Shown here: positions 27,124 through 34,981 of the stretch, piece by piece
Position numbering within the stretch: position 1 is the stretch's first letter
How the letters are laid out: each line of letters begins with the position of its first letter
Assembly: GCF_010093025.1 (NCBI RefSeq)
Contig: NZ_CP048114.1
Location: 1,612,001-1,676,000, forward strand
Direction: 5' to 3'
From: Edaphobacter sp. 12200R-103
GTDB taxonomy: Bacteria; Acidobacteriota; Terriglobia; Terriglobales; Acidobacteriaceae
Length of the DNA stretch: 64,000 nucleotides
The notes under the pieces: model-generated
Told to the model about the DNA's origin: nothing
Databases searched by the model: none
What the model saw: the letters and a program-made list of their open reading frames with translations, nothing else
Translations under genes and position numbers: made by a program

Positions 27124-27900
27124 TCAGAAATGGTGCACCGGTTCGGAACCGCTCTGGATACGGGAAAGCTCAGCCACGGCCACCCAGGCCTCCTGGGCAG
27201 CCCGCTTACGCTCCTCCGGCTTCGTTGAAAAGACAATGGGCGCTTCTGCAAATTCCAGCTCGGCGTGAATGCCGCGCAATCCCAGCAGCCGGAAGATGTG
27301 AGGGACCAGAACAACGTCACCCCAGTAGCAGATGTCGTCGCTGACGGTCGCCGTACCGTTGCCTTCGCCCAGGCTGTAGCAGATATGGGCCGCCGTGACC
27401 TCGGCTCCTACGGCGCGTACCTGGGCGAGCAGGCCGCTGTGAAACTTCAGCATACCCTCGCCGTTTGTTGTTGTTCCTTCGGGAAAGAAGACGACCGGCA
27501 AGTCGGCCCGGAAGGCTGCCTGCATTCCTTCTCGGGCCTTCAGGGCTGAACCGCCGTGGCCGCGCGCGACAAAGACCGTCCCGGCCATCTTCGTCATCCA
27601 CCCCAGGACGGGATAGCTTGTCACCTCCGCCTTTGAGACAAAGACACAGGGGTGCAGCGCCGCATAGACGACGATGTCCAGATAGCTGAGGTGATTTGAG
27701 ATGACGGCGCCGCGTTCAGGAAAGTTGCCGGAGACCGTAATCTCGATGCCGAGTCCATGCAGTGCAGCGGCCGCGAACCGATGCAGCCAGTCAGCGCGGC
27801 CCTCGCGTGTCTTCGGCCGCCGAACCAGCAGCTCCATACCGTATTTCAAGAAGTAACCAGCCAGCCGGATGCTTCGTGCTACCGATCGAAACACACTCAC
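27124..27900 (-). CDS. PlsC/OlsA-like acyltransferase
   Basis: About 258 residues with catalytic NHLSYLD (His70, Asp75) and FFPEGTTTNGEG near 140. It is a clear paralogue of the acyltransferase at 25360-26217, sharing the KAEV...GW..K.AGTV block. It should acylate a lysolipid at the inner membrane. The frame opens at 27969, but the GTG at 27900 has GGGGAGGGT just upstream and avoids running into the divergent DUF2062 gene. It is the first gene of the putative ornithine-lipid unit. Which of the two paralogues acts on lyso-ornithine lipid, and which perhaps on glycerol lipids, is unknown. Confidence 0.85.
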   Translation of the reverse strand: MSVFRSVARSIRLAGYFLKYGMELLVRRPKTREGRADWLHRFAAAALHGLGIEITVSGNFPERGAVISNHLSYLDIVVYAALHPCVFVSKAEVTSYPVLGWMTKMAGTVFVARGHGGSALKAREGMQAAFRADLPVVFFPEGTTTNGEGMLKFHSGLLAQVRAVGAEVTAAHICYSLGEGNGTATVSDDICYWGDVVLVPHIFRLLGLRGIHAELEFAEAPIVFSTKPEERKRAAQEAWVAVAELSRIQSGSEPVHHF

Positions 27901-27939
27901 CCTTACCCTCCCCGGTCCGCACAGTCTATCCTGAGACCT

Positions 27940-28515
27940 GTGGAGAGTAACCCAATCAGCCTCAAGCAAGGCAATGGAGATCGTAACTCCTGCCAGTCTT
28001 CCACCGTTTCATCGCTGCAAAGCGAGGGATTTCTCTATCGCCGGATCGCGCTTCCGATCCTCGCCCTTCTGCGGCGCGGCGCCTCGCCCCGGCGGCTTGC
28101 ATGGAGCATCGCCCTGGGCCTGCTGGTCGGCATCAATCCCGTGCTCGGCTCGACGACCGTTCTCTGCCTGGGACTCGCCATGCTGCTGCGCCTCAACGTC
28201 GCGGTCTCTCAGCTGGTCAACCACATCATCTATCCGTTCCAGCTGCTTCTGCTTCTTCCCTTCCTTCAGCTGGGCACCGATGTCTTCCACGCAGAACCCC
28301 TGCCATTCTCTGCCCGCATGCTGCTCCAGATGGCTCGCAAGGATCCCCTGGAGTTTGTACGCAAGATCTGGCGATGGGAGCTGCACGCCTTTCTGGTCTG
28401 GATCGCCCTGGCCGTCGTGCTGATTCCACTCATCGGAGTCGCACTGACGCCGCTGTTGCGAAGGGTCTCAACCCGCATGCAGCGCCGCAACGATCCTGCC
28501 GATCTTCCCACCTAG
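27940..28515 (+). CDS. DUF2062 membrane protein
   Basis: About 191 residues. The DUF2062 core is plain: ALLRRGASPRRLAWSIALGL, GINPVLGSTTVLCLGLA and NHIIYPFQLLLLLPF, with three to four hydrophobic segments. The molecular function of the family is not established; members often lie near lipid or glycan genes. The open frame extends back to 27757, but GTG 27940 avoids overlap with the divergent acyltransferase start at 27900; its Shine-Dalgarno is weak, so the start is uncertain. The intergenic space shared with the acyltransferase is only 39 nt. Confidence 0.75.
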   Translation: MESNPISLKQGNGDRNSCQSSTVSSLQSEGFLYRRIALPILALLRRGASPRRLAWSIALGLLVGINPVLGSTTVLCLGLAMLLRLNVAVSQLVNHIIYPFQLLLLLPFLQLGTDVFHAEPLPFSARMLLQMARKDPLEFVRKIWRWELHAFLVWIALAVVLIPLIGVALTPLLRRVSTRMQRRNDPADLPT

Positions 28516-28528
28516 TAAGAGCGAGGAA

Positions 28529-29467
28529 TCAGTTGCCGCCGTGAAACTCCTCGACCGGATCGCTGCTGCGGACCCAAGCGGTGTAGATCATATCCCGCAG
28601 CTCGATCGCTCCAGCGGCCAGCCTCTCCTCAGTAAAGGCCTTCCCCTCTGGAGTGCCTGCCCCGGTAAAGCCGCCTTCCTTCTCCAGCTGGTAGGTCTTC
28701 TCCACCAACGTCGCGGTGTGCCGCAGATAGCCCAGATAATCCGTCCACTCGTCGCCAAGGAGCTTCGGCTGCGAAGCAGCGACCAGCGGAGTTACGTCTC
28801 CCGGTTTGATGTTTCCAGAGACATAGGTGCTCTCGAACAACGAGTGGATCTTGTGTTCCGTCGTATAGCCGTTCGGATTTGGACCGACCCAGCCGTTGTA
28901 TTGAATGGACACATGCATCGGCTGCGAACCATCGGCAACGTAATGCCCGAGCCACGCCGCGTAGTAAAGAATGGCTGTCTCCGCCGGCTTTGTGTCCTCA
29001 CCGGCAGCAAGCAGGTGACGGTACTCGCGCATACCTGCCTTCAGCCGCTGCCAGACCTCCTCGGTCACGTAGGGCTGCAGGCCAATCTTCTCCGGCGTCA
29101 TCTGGATATCAGGATGGGAAGCCTGGGCTTTCGTCAGGGCGCGGACATAATCATAGCGATTTCGTGGCAGGTCTCCGAGCAGGTCAGCATACTCGAGATC
29201 AATGAAGTGTTCCGGAGCCTGCGCCGCATTCAACTCAGCCTCGGCGCGATTACGCCAGCGGTCCGGCTCCGGTCCCAGGTACTCCATCGTGTCCAGAGCG
29301 TTTCCATTACGCAGGAATGCCGACACGTCCTTCGGAAGGTACGTGGCAGCCAGCCGATTGACCATCCGGTGACCGTCGCCTCCCCAGGCAAATGAAGGCG
29401 GAACCGAGAACCAGGGCACGAGGGCCGCGGCCACTGCAAAACGAAGCGCACGAGCAAAACGAGGCAT
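28529..29467 (-). CDS. Secreted S1/P1 nuclease family protein
   Basis: 312 residues. A signal peptide ends at SFA, which leaves a mature N-terminal tryptophan (Trp28) followed by GGDGHRMV; in S1/P1 nucleases this Trp and the nearby His bind zinc. Further ligands are suggested by EHFIDLEY and WLGHYVADGSQPMHV. The fold is an all-helical trinuclear zinc phosphodiesterase cleaving single-stranded nucleic acid or nucleotides; phospholipase C relatives exist. It would act in the periplasm or outside, and could feed nucleosides to the salvage genes, though that link is inference. Confidence 0.85.
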   Translation of the reverse strand: MPRFARALRFAVAAALVPWFSVPPSFAWGGDGHRMVNRLAATYLPKDVSAFLRNGNALDTMEYLGPEPDRWRNRAEAELNAAQAPEHFIDLEYADLLGDLPRNRYDYVRALTKAQASHPDIQMTPEKIGLQPYVTEEVWQRLKAGMREYRHLLAAGEDTKPAETAILYYAAWLGHYVADGSQPMHVSIQYNGWVGPNPNGYTTEHKIHSLFESTYVSGNIKPGDVTPLVAASQPKLLGDEWTDYLGYLRHTATLVEKTYQLEKEGGFTGAGTPEGKAFTEERLAAGAIELRDMIYTAWVRSSDPVEEFHGGN

Positions 29468-29503
29468 AAATCCGAGTATATCTGCGGTTCCATGAATCTT
29501 CGG

Positions 29504-30808
29504 CTAAACCAGCACCTCTGTTCCGACGCTTTCCCTGGTGCCGAAGACCCGCCGATAGCGGTCGACCTCATCGGCTGGCCCGGTAGCTTTATTCACGTTG
29601 TCGCTCAGCTTGACCGCCGGCCTTCCCTCCACGGAAACTACCTTGCAGACCAGGCTGATCGGCTCAAGGTCGCGCTCCCCACGAGGATGACAGCCGCGAA
29701 AGTCGTTCGTCAGCAGCGTTCCCCAACCCGCGCTGAAGCGGATTCGCCCTTTGAAGTAGTCGTGCAGGGACAGGATGACGTCTACATCCAGACCATCCGA
29801 GGCAATCAGTCGCTTGCGCCTGGCGTCGCGGCCCCGGCTCATTAGCCAAGCGATGTACTCGTCTCCCGCGACGAAGGGGTCCTTGGAGTCGGCCCGCTGA
29901 CCTGTCCAGTCCGCCACCCAGTCAGGCGCATTCTCAAGAAACTGCGTCGTGCCGAAAGTATCGGGCAGCAGAATCAGCAGTTCCCCTCCGTAACTCTTCT
30001 GCCACAGCTCCAGGACACGATATTGCGACTGCAACAACTCCTCGTCGGAGTTCGCCAACGCTGCGAGGGCCATGGGAAGCTCATGCGCGTTGGTCCCCAT
30101 CGCCTCCAGGTCATGTTTGTAGGCCAGATAGGTGTTCGAGGTCCCCGAGAGACTCTCACCGATGCCTGCCCTCATCGCCATCACCACGTACTCCTGCCAC
30201 AGAAAGGAGTGCCGGCGACGCGTTCCGAACTCAGAGATACGCACCTCGGGAGCCTTGCGAATCTTTTCGATCTTGTCCCAAAGGCGTGACTTGGCCCGCG
30301 CATACAGCACATCCAATTCTAGTTCGCTGAGCCTACCTAGAGCTGCCCTCGTCTTCATCTCACTCAGCAGGGCCAGGCCATAGATCTCCCACATTGTGAC
30401 CTCGGTCCACAGCCCGGAGAAGCGCAGCACAATCTGTCCATCGTGTAGGGAGATCTCATAATCCGAGAGGCGAAAGTCATGTTCCAGCCACTCCAGAAAG
30501 GTAGGTTCAAAGATGCTTCGAGTTCCGTAGAAGGTATTTCCTGCCAGCCATATCAGCTCGCTCTTACGGAAACGAAGCCTGCGGACATGCTCCATCTGCT
30601 CACGCAGAGCCGCCACCGGGACATGGTCCGCCAGCCGCACGGCGAGCGTCCGGTTCGTCGTCTCCGACGTGACGTGGACCTGAGGAAAGTTCTTCCAGAT
30701 AAACTGCAACATCAGCAGCTTGTAGAAATCTGTATCCAGCAGGGAGCGGACGATCGGATCGAGCTTCCAGTTATGGTTATGAGCACGTTCAGCCAGGTTG
30801 ACGTTCAT
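29504..30808 (-). CDS. pncB: Nicotinate phosphoribosyltransferase
   Basis: About 434 residues. It converts nicotinate and PRPP to nicotinate mononucleotide in NAD salvage. Family features are the N-terminal LLDTDFYKLLMLQFIW, FGTRRRHSFLWQEYVV, SGTSNTYLAYKHDLEAMGTNAHELPMAL (containing the candidate phospho-His) and the C-terminal DGLDVDVILSL and SAGWGTLLTND. The frame opens at 30844; ATG 30808 matches the family N terminus. It diverges from the deoxyhypusine-synthase-like gene. A glutamine-dependent NAD synthase is also in this window, at 44.9-46.6 kb. Confidence 0.9.
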   Translation of the reverse strand: MNVNLAERAHNHNWKLDPIVRSLLDTDFYKLLMLQFIWKNFPQVHVTSETTNRTLAVRLADHVPVAALREQMEHVRRLRFRKSELIWLAGNTFYGTRSIFEPTFLEWLEHDFRLSDYEISLHDGQIVLRFSGLWTEVTMWEIYGLALLSEMKTRAALGRLSELELDVLYARAKSRLWDKIEKIRKAPEVRISEFGTRRRHSFLWQEYVVMAMRAGIGESLSGTSNTYLAYKHDLEAMGTNAHELPMALAALANSDEELLQSQYRVLELWQKSYGGELLILLPDTFGTTQFLENAPDWVADWTGQRADSKDPFVAGDEYIAWLMSRGRDARRKRLIASDGLDVDVILSLHDYFKGRIRFSAGWGTLLTNDFRGCHPRGERDLEPISLVCKVVSVEGRPAVKLSDNVNKATGPADEVDRYRRVFGTRESVGTEVLV

Positions 30809-30938
30809 GTCATCCAGTCTCGCCCGTAAGGGCCTGCCGGGCAATCGAAAGCTTGCCGCGGGCGGACTGGCGCATGCCGATAAAATTCACAGAAACTCAC
30901 GTCAGCCGCAGGATTTAGCTTGGTATCCTATAGGGGCT

Positions 30939-32006
30939 ATGCCGACGAAAAAGGAACTCCTAGCCCAGCCCATCCAGCACATCGACATCAAGCAGCACAA
31001 CGTGGTCGCTCTGGTCGATGCCATGCAATCGATGGCCTTCAGCTCACGCGACACCGCCCGCGCCGCCTCCATCTACGAGATGATGCTTCGCGACACCGAA
31101 TGCGGTGTCATCCTGTGCCTCGCTGGCTCGCTGATCTCCGCTGGCCTGCAGAAGGTCATCGTCGACCTCATCCGCAACAACATGATTGACGCCATCGTCT
31201 CTACCGGCGCCAACATCGTCGATCAGGACTTCTTCGAGGCACTCGGCTTCAACCACTACATCGCCGGCGACGAGTACAAGTACGGCCACGAGGACGGCCT
31301 GCTTCGCGAGCTGATGATCGATCGCATCTACGACACCTTCATCGACGAGGAAGAACTGCGGATCTGCGATGAGACAACGCACCAGATCACCAACTCGCTC
31401 GAACTCCGACCCCACAGCTCGCGCGAGTTTATCCGCGAGATGGGAGCCTACCTGTCCAAGAACGGCAAGACCCCTCAGGCTGGCGGGCGCGATTCCATCG
31501 TGCTGGCAGCCTATGAGAAGAACGTGCCGATCTTCTGCCCAGCCTTCTCGGACTGCTCAGCGGGCTTCGGTTTGGTGGCCCACCAGCATGAGCGTCAGGG
31601 CAAGCCCTCGGTTTCTATCGATTCGGCCAAGGACTTCTACGAGTTGACCCAACTTAAAATCGCCAACCCGACCACGGGCCTCCTGATGGTAGGCGGCGGC
31701 GTTCCCAAGAACTTTGCGCAGGACATCGTAGTTGCTGCGGATATCCTTGGCGTGGACGCCTCCATGCACAAATACGCTATCCAGATCACCGTGGCCGACT
31801 CCCGCGATGGCGCCCTCTCCGGCTCCACCCTCAAAGAAGCCTCCAGTTGGGGTAAGGTCGATACCACCTACGAGCAGATGGTCTACTCGGAGGCGACCAT
31901 GGCGCTTCCGCTCATCGCTGGTTACGCCTTCCACAAGCAGGCTGCTGCCGCCCGTAAGGGCAAGAAGTGGGCGGCAATTCTTGACCGGGTTGAAGTAAGC
32001 GCCTAG
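30939..32006 (+). CDS. Deoxyhypusine synthase family protein
   Basis: 355 residues. Eukaryotic and archaeal members transfer an aminobutyl group from spermidine to a lysine of eIF5A/aIF5A; plant relatives and probably several bacterial ones make homospermidine. The NAD-site SLISAGLQKVIVDLI and STGANIVDQDF, the HYIAGDEYKYGHED block and GGGVPKNF are recognisable. The catalytic lysine is retained: Lys306 in SSWGKV, matching the SWGK of the human enzyme. Bacteria lack eIF5A, so the acceptor is probably putrescine or another amine; this is inference. ATG 30939 has AGGGG just upstream. A good terminator follows. Confidence 0.85.
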   Translation: MPTKKELLAQPIQHIDIKQHNVVALVDAMQSMAFSSRDTARAASIYEMMLRDTECGVILCLAGSLISAGLQKVIVDLIRNNMIDAIVSTGANIVDQDFFEALGFNHYIAGDEYKYGHEDGLLRELMIDRIYDTFIDEEELRICDETTHQITNSLELRPHSSREFIREMGAYLSKNGKTPQAGGRDSIVLAAYEKNVPIFCPAFSDCSAGFGLVAHQHERQGKPSVSIDSAKDFYELTQLKIANPTTGLLMVGGGVPKNFAQDIVVAADILGVDASMHKYAIQITVADSRDGALSGSTLKEASSWGKVDTTYEQMVYSEATMALPLIAGYAFHKQAAAARKGKKWAAILDRVEVSA

Positions 32007-32025
32007 TTACTTTCGAATCTCCTTG

Positions 32026-32051
32026 AAAAGGCCGCCAGGAGCGGCCTTTTT
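32026..32051 (+). terminator. Rho-independent terminator after the deoxyhypusine-synthase-like gene
   Basis: AAAAGGCCGC and GCGGCCTTTT form a 10-bp stem around a 5-nt loop (CAGGA), ending in a run of five T, 20 nt after the stop codon. Confidence 0.9.
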
Positions 32052-32315
32052 CATCGATGCTGGGAGAATCGGAGGCATCCAAACCTCTTTATTATCTGTT
32101 ACCTCCTAAGGCAACTCATTCTCTTCTGCTATTTGCACAATCTCTTCATCTCTGGCATCCTCTGCAGGTGCAGCAGATTGCGGTTTTCAAAAAAGGATAG
32201 AATCTGATTCGGCTATAGGTTACTTTTGTTACATGGCTCAGGCAGTTCGTTCGCCGTTTGCCGTTGCAGCACTTCATTTTGCTTGGTTTCTTTTGCCTTG
32301 GGTGGGGAGTCTGGA
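32052..32315. other. Non-coding leader region upstream of the hybrid kinase
   Basis: About 260 bp with no supported gene between a terminator and the chosen start of the hybrid kinase. It is T-rich with TTTTCAAAAAAGGATAGAAT near 32185, which may hold promoter elements. The kinase frame is open from TTG 32226, so part may be coding if the longer start is used. Confidence 0.4.
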
Positions 32316-34058
32316 ATGGCCTCATCTTCTAACTGTTACGGTTACCAAGGGTCGTTCAGCATGCACATGCTCCCGGTTATAGCTTTCGTCTCGCTGTTAG
32401 CGGCATGCGGTGGACTTATATCGGCGTTATTTCGGGCCCGAAAGACCGCTCGAGATCTGGGGCAGCAACTTAGCTTGGCCCGCGAGCAGCAATATCGAGA
32501 CAAGATGCAGCTCTCGGTGCGTTCGCAGCTGGATACGCTGAAAGATGAGTTCATCTCTACTGTTTCTCACGAGTTGCGAACCCCTTTGACCAGCATCCGC
32601 GGTGCCCTTGGTCTTCTTGCGTCCGGGACGATCGGTGAACTTGATCCTCGCGCCATGAACCTGCTGCGGATCGCCACGACCAACACCGACCGCCTGATCC
32701 GACTCATCAACGACATTCTCGATCTGGAGAGGATGGAATCCGGGAGAGCTCCCCTGCAGATTCGCCGGTGCTCCCTGCGCGATCTCTGTGACCAGGCGAT
32801 CGAGACCATGACCCCCATGGCGGAGGATCATGCCGTCCACCTGGAGCTGGTGCCGTTCTCCGAAGGGAAAACTCCCGATTCCCTGTTCTTTGATGGAGAT
32901 TCGGATCGCATCCTGCAGGTCCTGACCAATCTCCTCTCCAATGCCATCAAGTTCTCCCCGGCGGCTTCGACCGTACGGATTCACATTGACGCCACCTCGG
33001 ACTCTCTGCTCCTGAAGGTCGTAGACGAAGGACGCGGGATTCCAGCCGATAAGCTCGACTCGATTTTCGATCGCTTTCAACAGGTCGAGCACGCCGATGC
33101 CAGGCAACGCGGAGGCACCGGCCTTGGCCTGTCAATCTGCCGCAGCATCGTACAGCAGCACAGTGGCGCCATCTGGGCTCAGCGCAACCTTATTAAGGGA
33201 ACGACGATGTTCGTTATGCTGCCGCGTACCGCGCGAGCGACCGATATCGTCCCGCTGCCGCCGTCCCTACCTCAGGTCGAGGGAGCCATTCTTATCTGCG
33301 ACGATGACGCGAATATCCGGACAGTCGTCTCAGGTCACCTTACCCGGCAGGGCTATAAGGTCATCGAAGCTTCCAGCGGCGAAGAGGCATTGACCCTCGC
33401 ATCGGAACAGCCGATCGAAGCGATCCTGCTGGACCTCTACATGCCGGGCCTCAGTGGATGGGAGACGCTGCAGCGACTACGCGATAATCCAAATACTGCC
33501 GATATTCCGGTCGTTGTGTTGAGCGTCCTGTCCTCCAATCTGCAGAACCACCTCTCGGGCGATGCCCAGGGTTGGGTGCAAAAGCCATTCAACGAGAATC
33601 TCCTCTTCGCAGAGCTGGGCCGTGTACTTCACCACGGGGACGGTCCTGCAAATGTGCTTCTGGTAGAAGATGATGACGATCTGGCGAGCGTTCTGATGGC
33701 AAATTTCGCAGGCGCCAGCGTTCACATCGACCATACTTCTACCCGGCAGCAGGCGATTCGCCATTGCGTAGGCCGGCGCCCGGACCTGGTGATCCTGGAC
33801 ATTACACTTCCCGACGGAGACGGCTTCTCCTTCGTGGAATGGCTTCGTCAGCAGCCTCCGCTCCGAAGCATGCCCATTGTTGTGTATTCCGGCCACGAGC
33901 TCTCCGATGTCGAGATGTCAAAGCTTCGCCTGGGTCCTACCGAGTTCCTTATAAAGGCCAAGGTACAGCCCGAGGAGGTAGAAACCCTTGTCCGTTCAAT
34001 GGTTCACCGCCTGCGGTCCCACCCGACTCAGCTTGTCACTGCTGACCCAGCCGCATAA
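32316..34058 (+). CDS. Hybrid sensor histidine kinase with two receiver domains
   Basis: About 580 residues. One transmembrane segment (about 17-39), a short coiled linker, then HisKA with phospho-His85 in STVSHELRTPL and a HATPase domain (NLLSNAIKF, DEGRGI, GGTGLGLSI). Two C-terminal receivers follow: the first (about 322-440) with DDDAN and an Asp in ILLDLYMPG, the second (about 446-565) with VEDDDD and LVILDITLPD. No periplasmic sensor domain is apparent. ATG 32316 with GGGGAG six nt upstream is preferred over TTG 32226. It is followed by a lone receiver and an Hpt protein, together enough for a complete phosphorelay. Confidence 0.9.
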   Translation: MASSSNCYGYQGSFSMHMLPVIAFVSLLAACGGLISALFRARKTARDLGQQLSLAREQQYRDKMQLSVRSQLDTLKDEFISTVSHELRTPLTSIRGALGLLASGTIGELDPRAMNLLRIATTNTDRLIRLINDILDLERMESGRAPLQIRRCSLRDLCDQAIETMTPMAEDHAVHLELVPFSEGKTPDSLFFDGDSDRILQVLTNLLSNAIKFSPAASTVRIHIDATSDSLLLKVVDEGRGIPADKLDSIFDRFQQVEHADARQRGGTGLGLSICRSIVQQHSGAIWAQRNLIKGTTMFVMLPRTARATDIVPLPPSLPQVEGAILICDDDANIRTVVSGHLTRQGYKVIEASSGEEALTLASEQPIEAILLDLYMPGLSGWETLQRLRDNPNTADIPVVVLSVLSSNLQNHLSGDAQGWVQKPFNENLLFAELGRVLHHGDGPANVLLVEDDDDLASVLMANFAGASVHIDHTSTRQQAIRHCVGRRPDLVILDITLPDGDGFSFVEWLRQQPPLRSMPIVVYSGHELSDVEMSKLRLGPTEFLIKAKVQPEEVETLVRSMVHRLRSHPTQLVTADPAA

Positions 34059-34119
34059 TGTCTCATAGGAAAGTCTTCGAAACGGCCGGACGTTTCCCGT
34101 CATGCGAGAATTGAAGCTC

Positions 34120-34536
34120 ATGCGGCGAATCCTGATTATTGACGACGAGGACGATATCCGTGAGGTGGCTTCTCTCTCCCTGGAAGCCACCGCGGGGTGG
34201 CAAGTCTTGACAGCCAGTTCTGGCGCGCAGGGGATAGAAATCGCCAAGGTTCATCAACCTGACGCCATTCTGATGGATGTCATGATGCCAGGCGTCGACG
34301 GTCCCACCACTTTCCGACAGATGCAGCAGACGCCGGAGATATCGCACATTCCCGTGCTTTTGCTCACAGCCAAGGTACAGGGCGTGGACAAAAGGCGGTT
34401 TGCCGATCTGGGGGTCGCAGCTGTGCTTTTTAAGCCATTCGATCCCCTGACGTTGGCCGAACAGATCGCGGGCGCGCTTAAATGGAATCCATCTCCTGCC
34501 CCGGCAACGCGGGTCGCCTCCTCTGCACCAAAGTAA
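34120..34536 (+). CDS. Single-domain response regulator
   Basis: About 138 residues: one receiver domain, with acidic pair in IIDDEDD (6-12), phospho-acceptor Asp53 in ILMDVMMPGVDG, and Lys near 102 in VLFKPFD. The last 20 residues are Pro/Ala-rich and carry no output domain. ATG 34102 is an alternative start; neither has a clear Shine-Dalgarno, and 34120 (MRRILIIDDE) fits the family better. It lies 61 nt after the hybrid kinase and 91 nt before the Hpt gene, a natural terminal receiver of that relay. Confidence 0.85.
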   Translation: MRRILIIDDEDDIREVASLSLEATAGWQVLTASSGAQGIEIAKVHQPDAILMDVMMPGVDGPTTFRQMQQTPEISHIPVLLLTAKVQGVDKRRFADLGVAAVLFKPFDPLTLAEQIAGALKWNPSPAPATRVASSAPK

Positions 34537-34627
34537 TTGGCAGGGAAATTTCCCGCATAATGGACCGATGAGACTGCTGCTATAAAAAGCTGAATCGCAG
34601 CCCGGGAATTACACGGACGGTCCCCAC

Positions 34628-34972
34628 ATGACGAACTACTCCATGACACCTATCTCCCAGCCCGATCCTGAAATTTTTGCGCTTTTGGAGGACCTGTGGA
34701 AGCGCCATCTCCCTGTCACACGGGAACGCCTTGACCTGCTCCAGCAGGCTGTGCAGATGGCGGTTGCCGGAAGCCTCGACGAGACAAAACGAGATGAGGC
34801 CCAGACGGTAGCACACAAACTGGCCGGAAACCTTGGCATGTTTGGGTACAGGGAGGCCGGCGAGATCGCCGGAGAGATTGAGCATCACTTCAAGACGCTC
34901 GTTCCCTCTGCGGCCAACGAACTCAGCACCTACATGCAGCGCCTGCTAGCATCCCTGGACGGACACATCTAG
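34628..34972 (+). CDS. Histidine phosphotransfer (Hpt) protein
   Basis: 114 residues, a stand-alone four-helix Hpt domain. The phospho-accepting histidine is His63 in TVAHKLAGNLGMFGY, the standard AHxLKGxxxxxG pattern with small changes. Such proteins shuttle phosphate between receiver domains, here probably between the hybrid kinase and the single-domain regulator just upstream. It ends 9 nt from the convergent glycoside hydrolase gene with no room for a separate strong terminator. Confidence 0.87.
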   Translation: MTNYSMTPISQPDPEIFALLEDLWKRHLPVTRERLDLLQQAVQMAVAGSLDETKRDEAQTVAHKLAGNLGMFGYREAGEIAGEIEHHFKTLVPSAANELSTYMQRLLASLDGHI

Positions 34973-34981
34973 CAACGCGCC

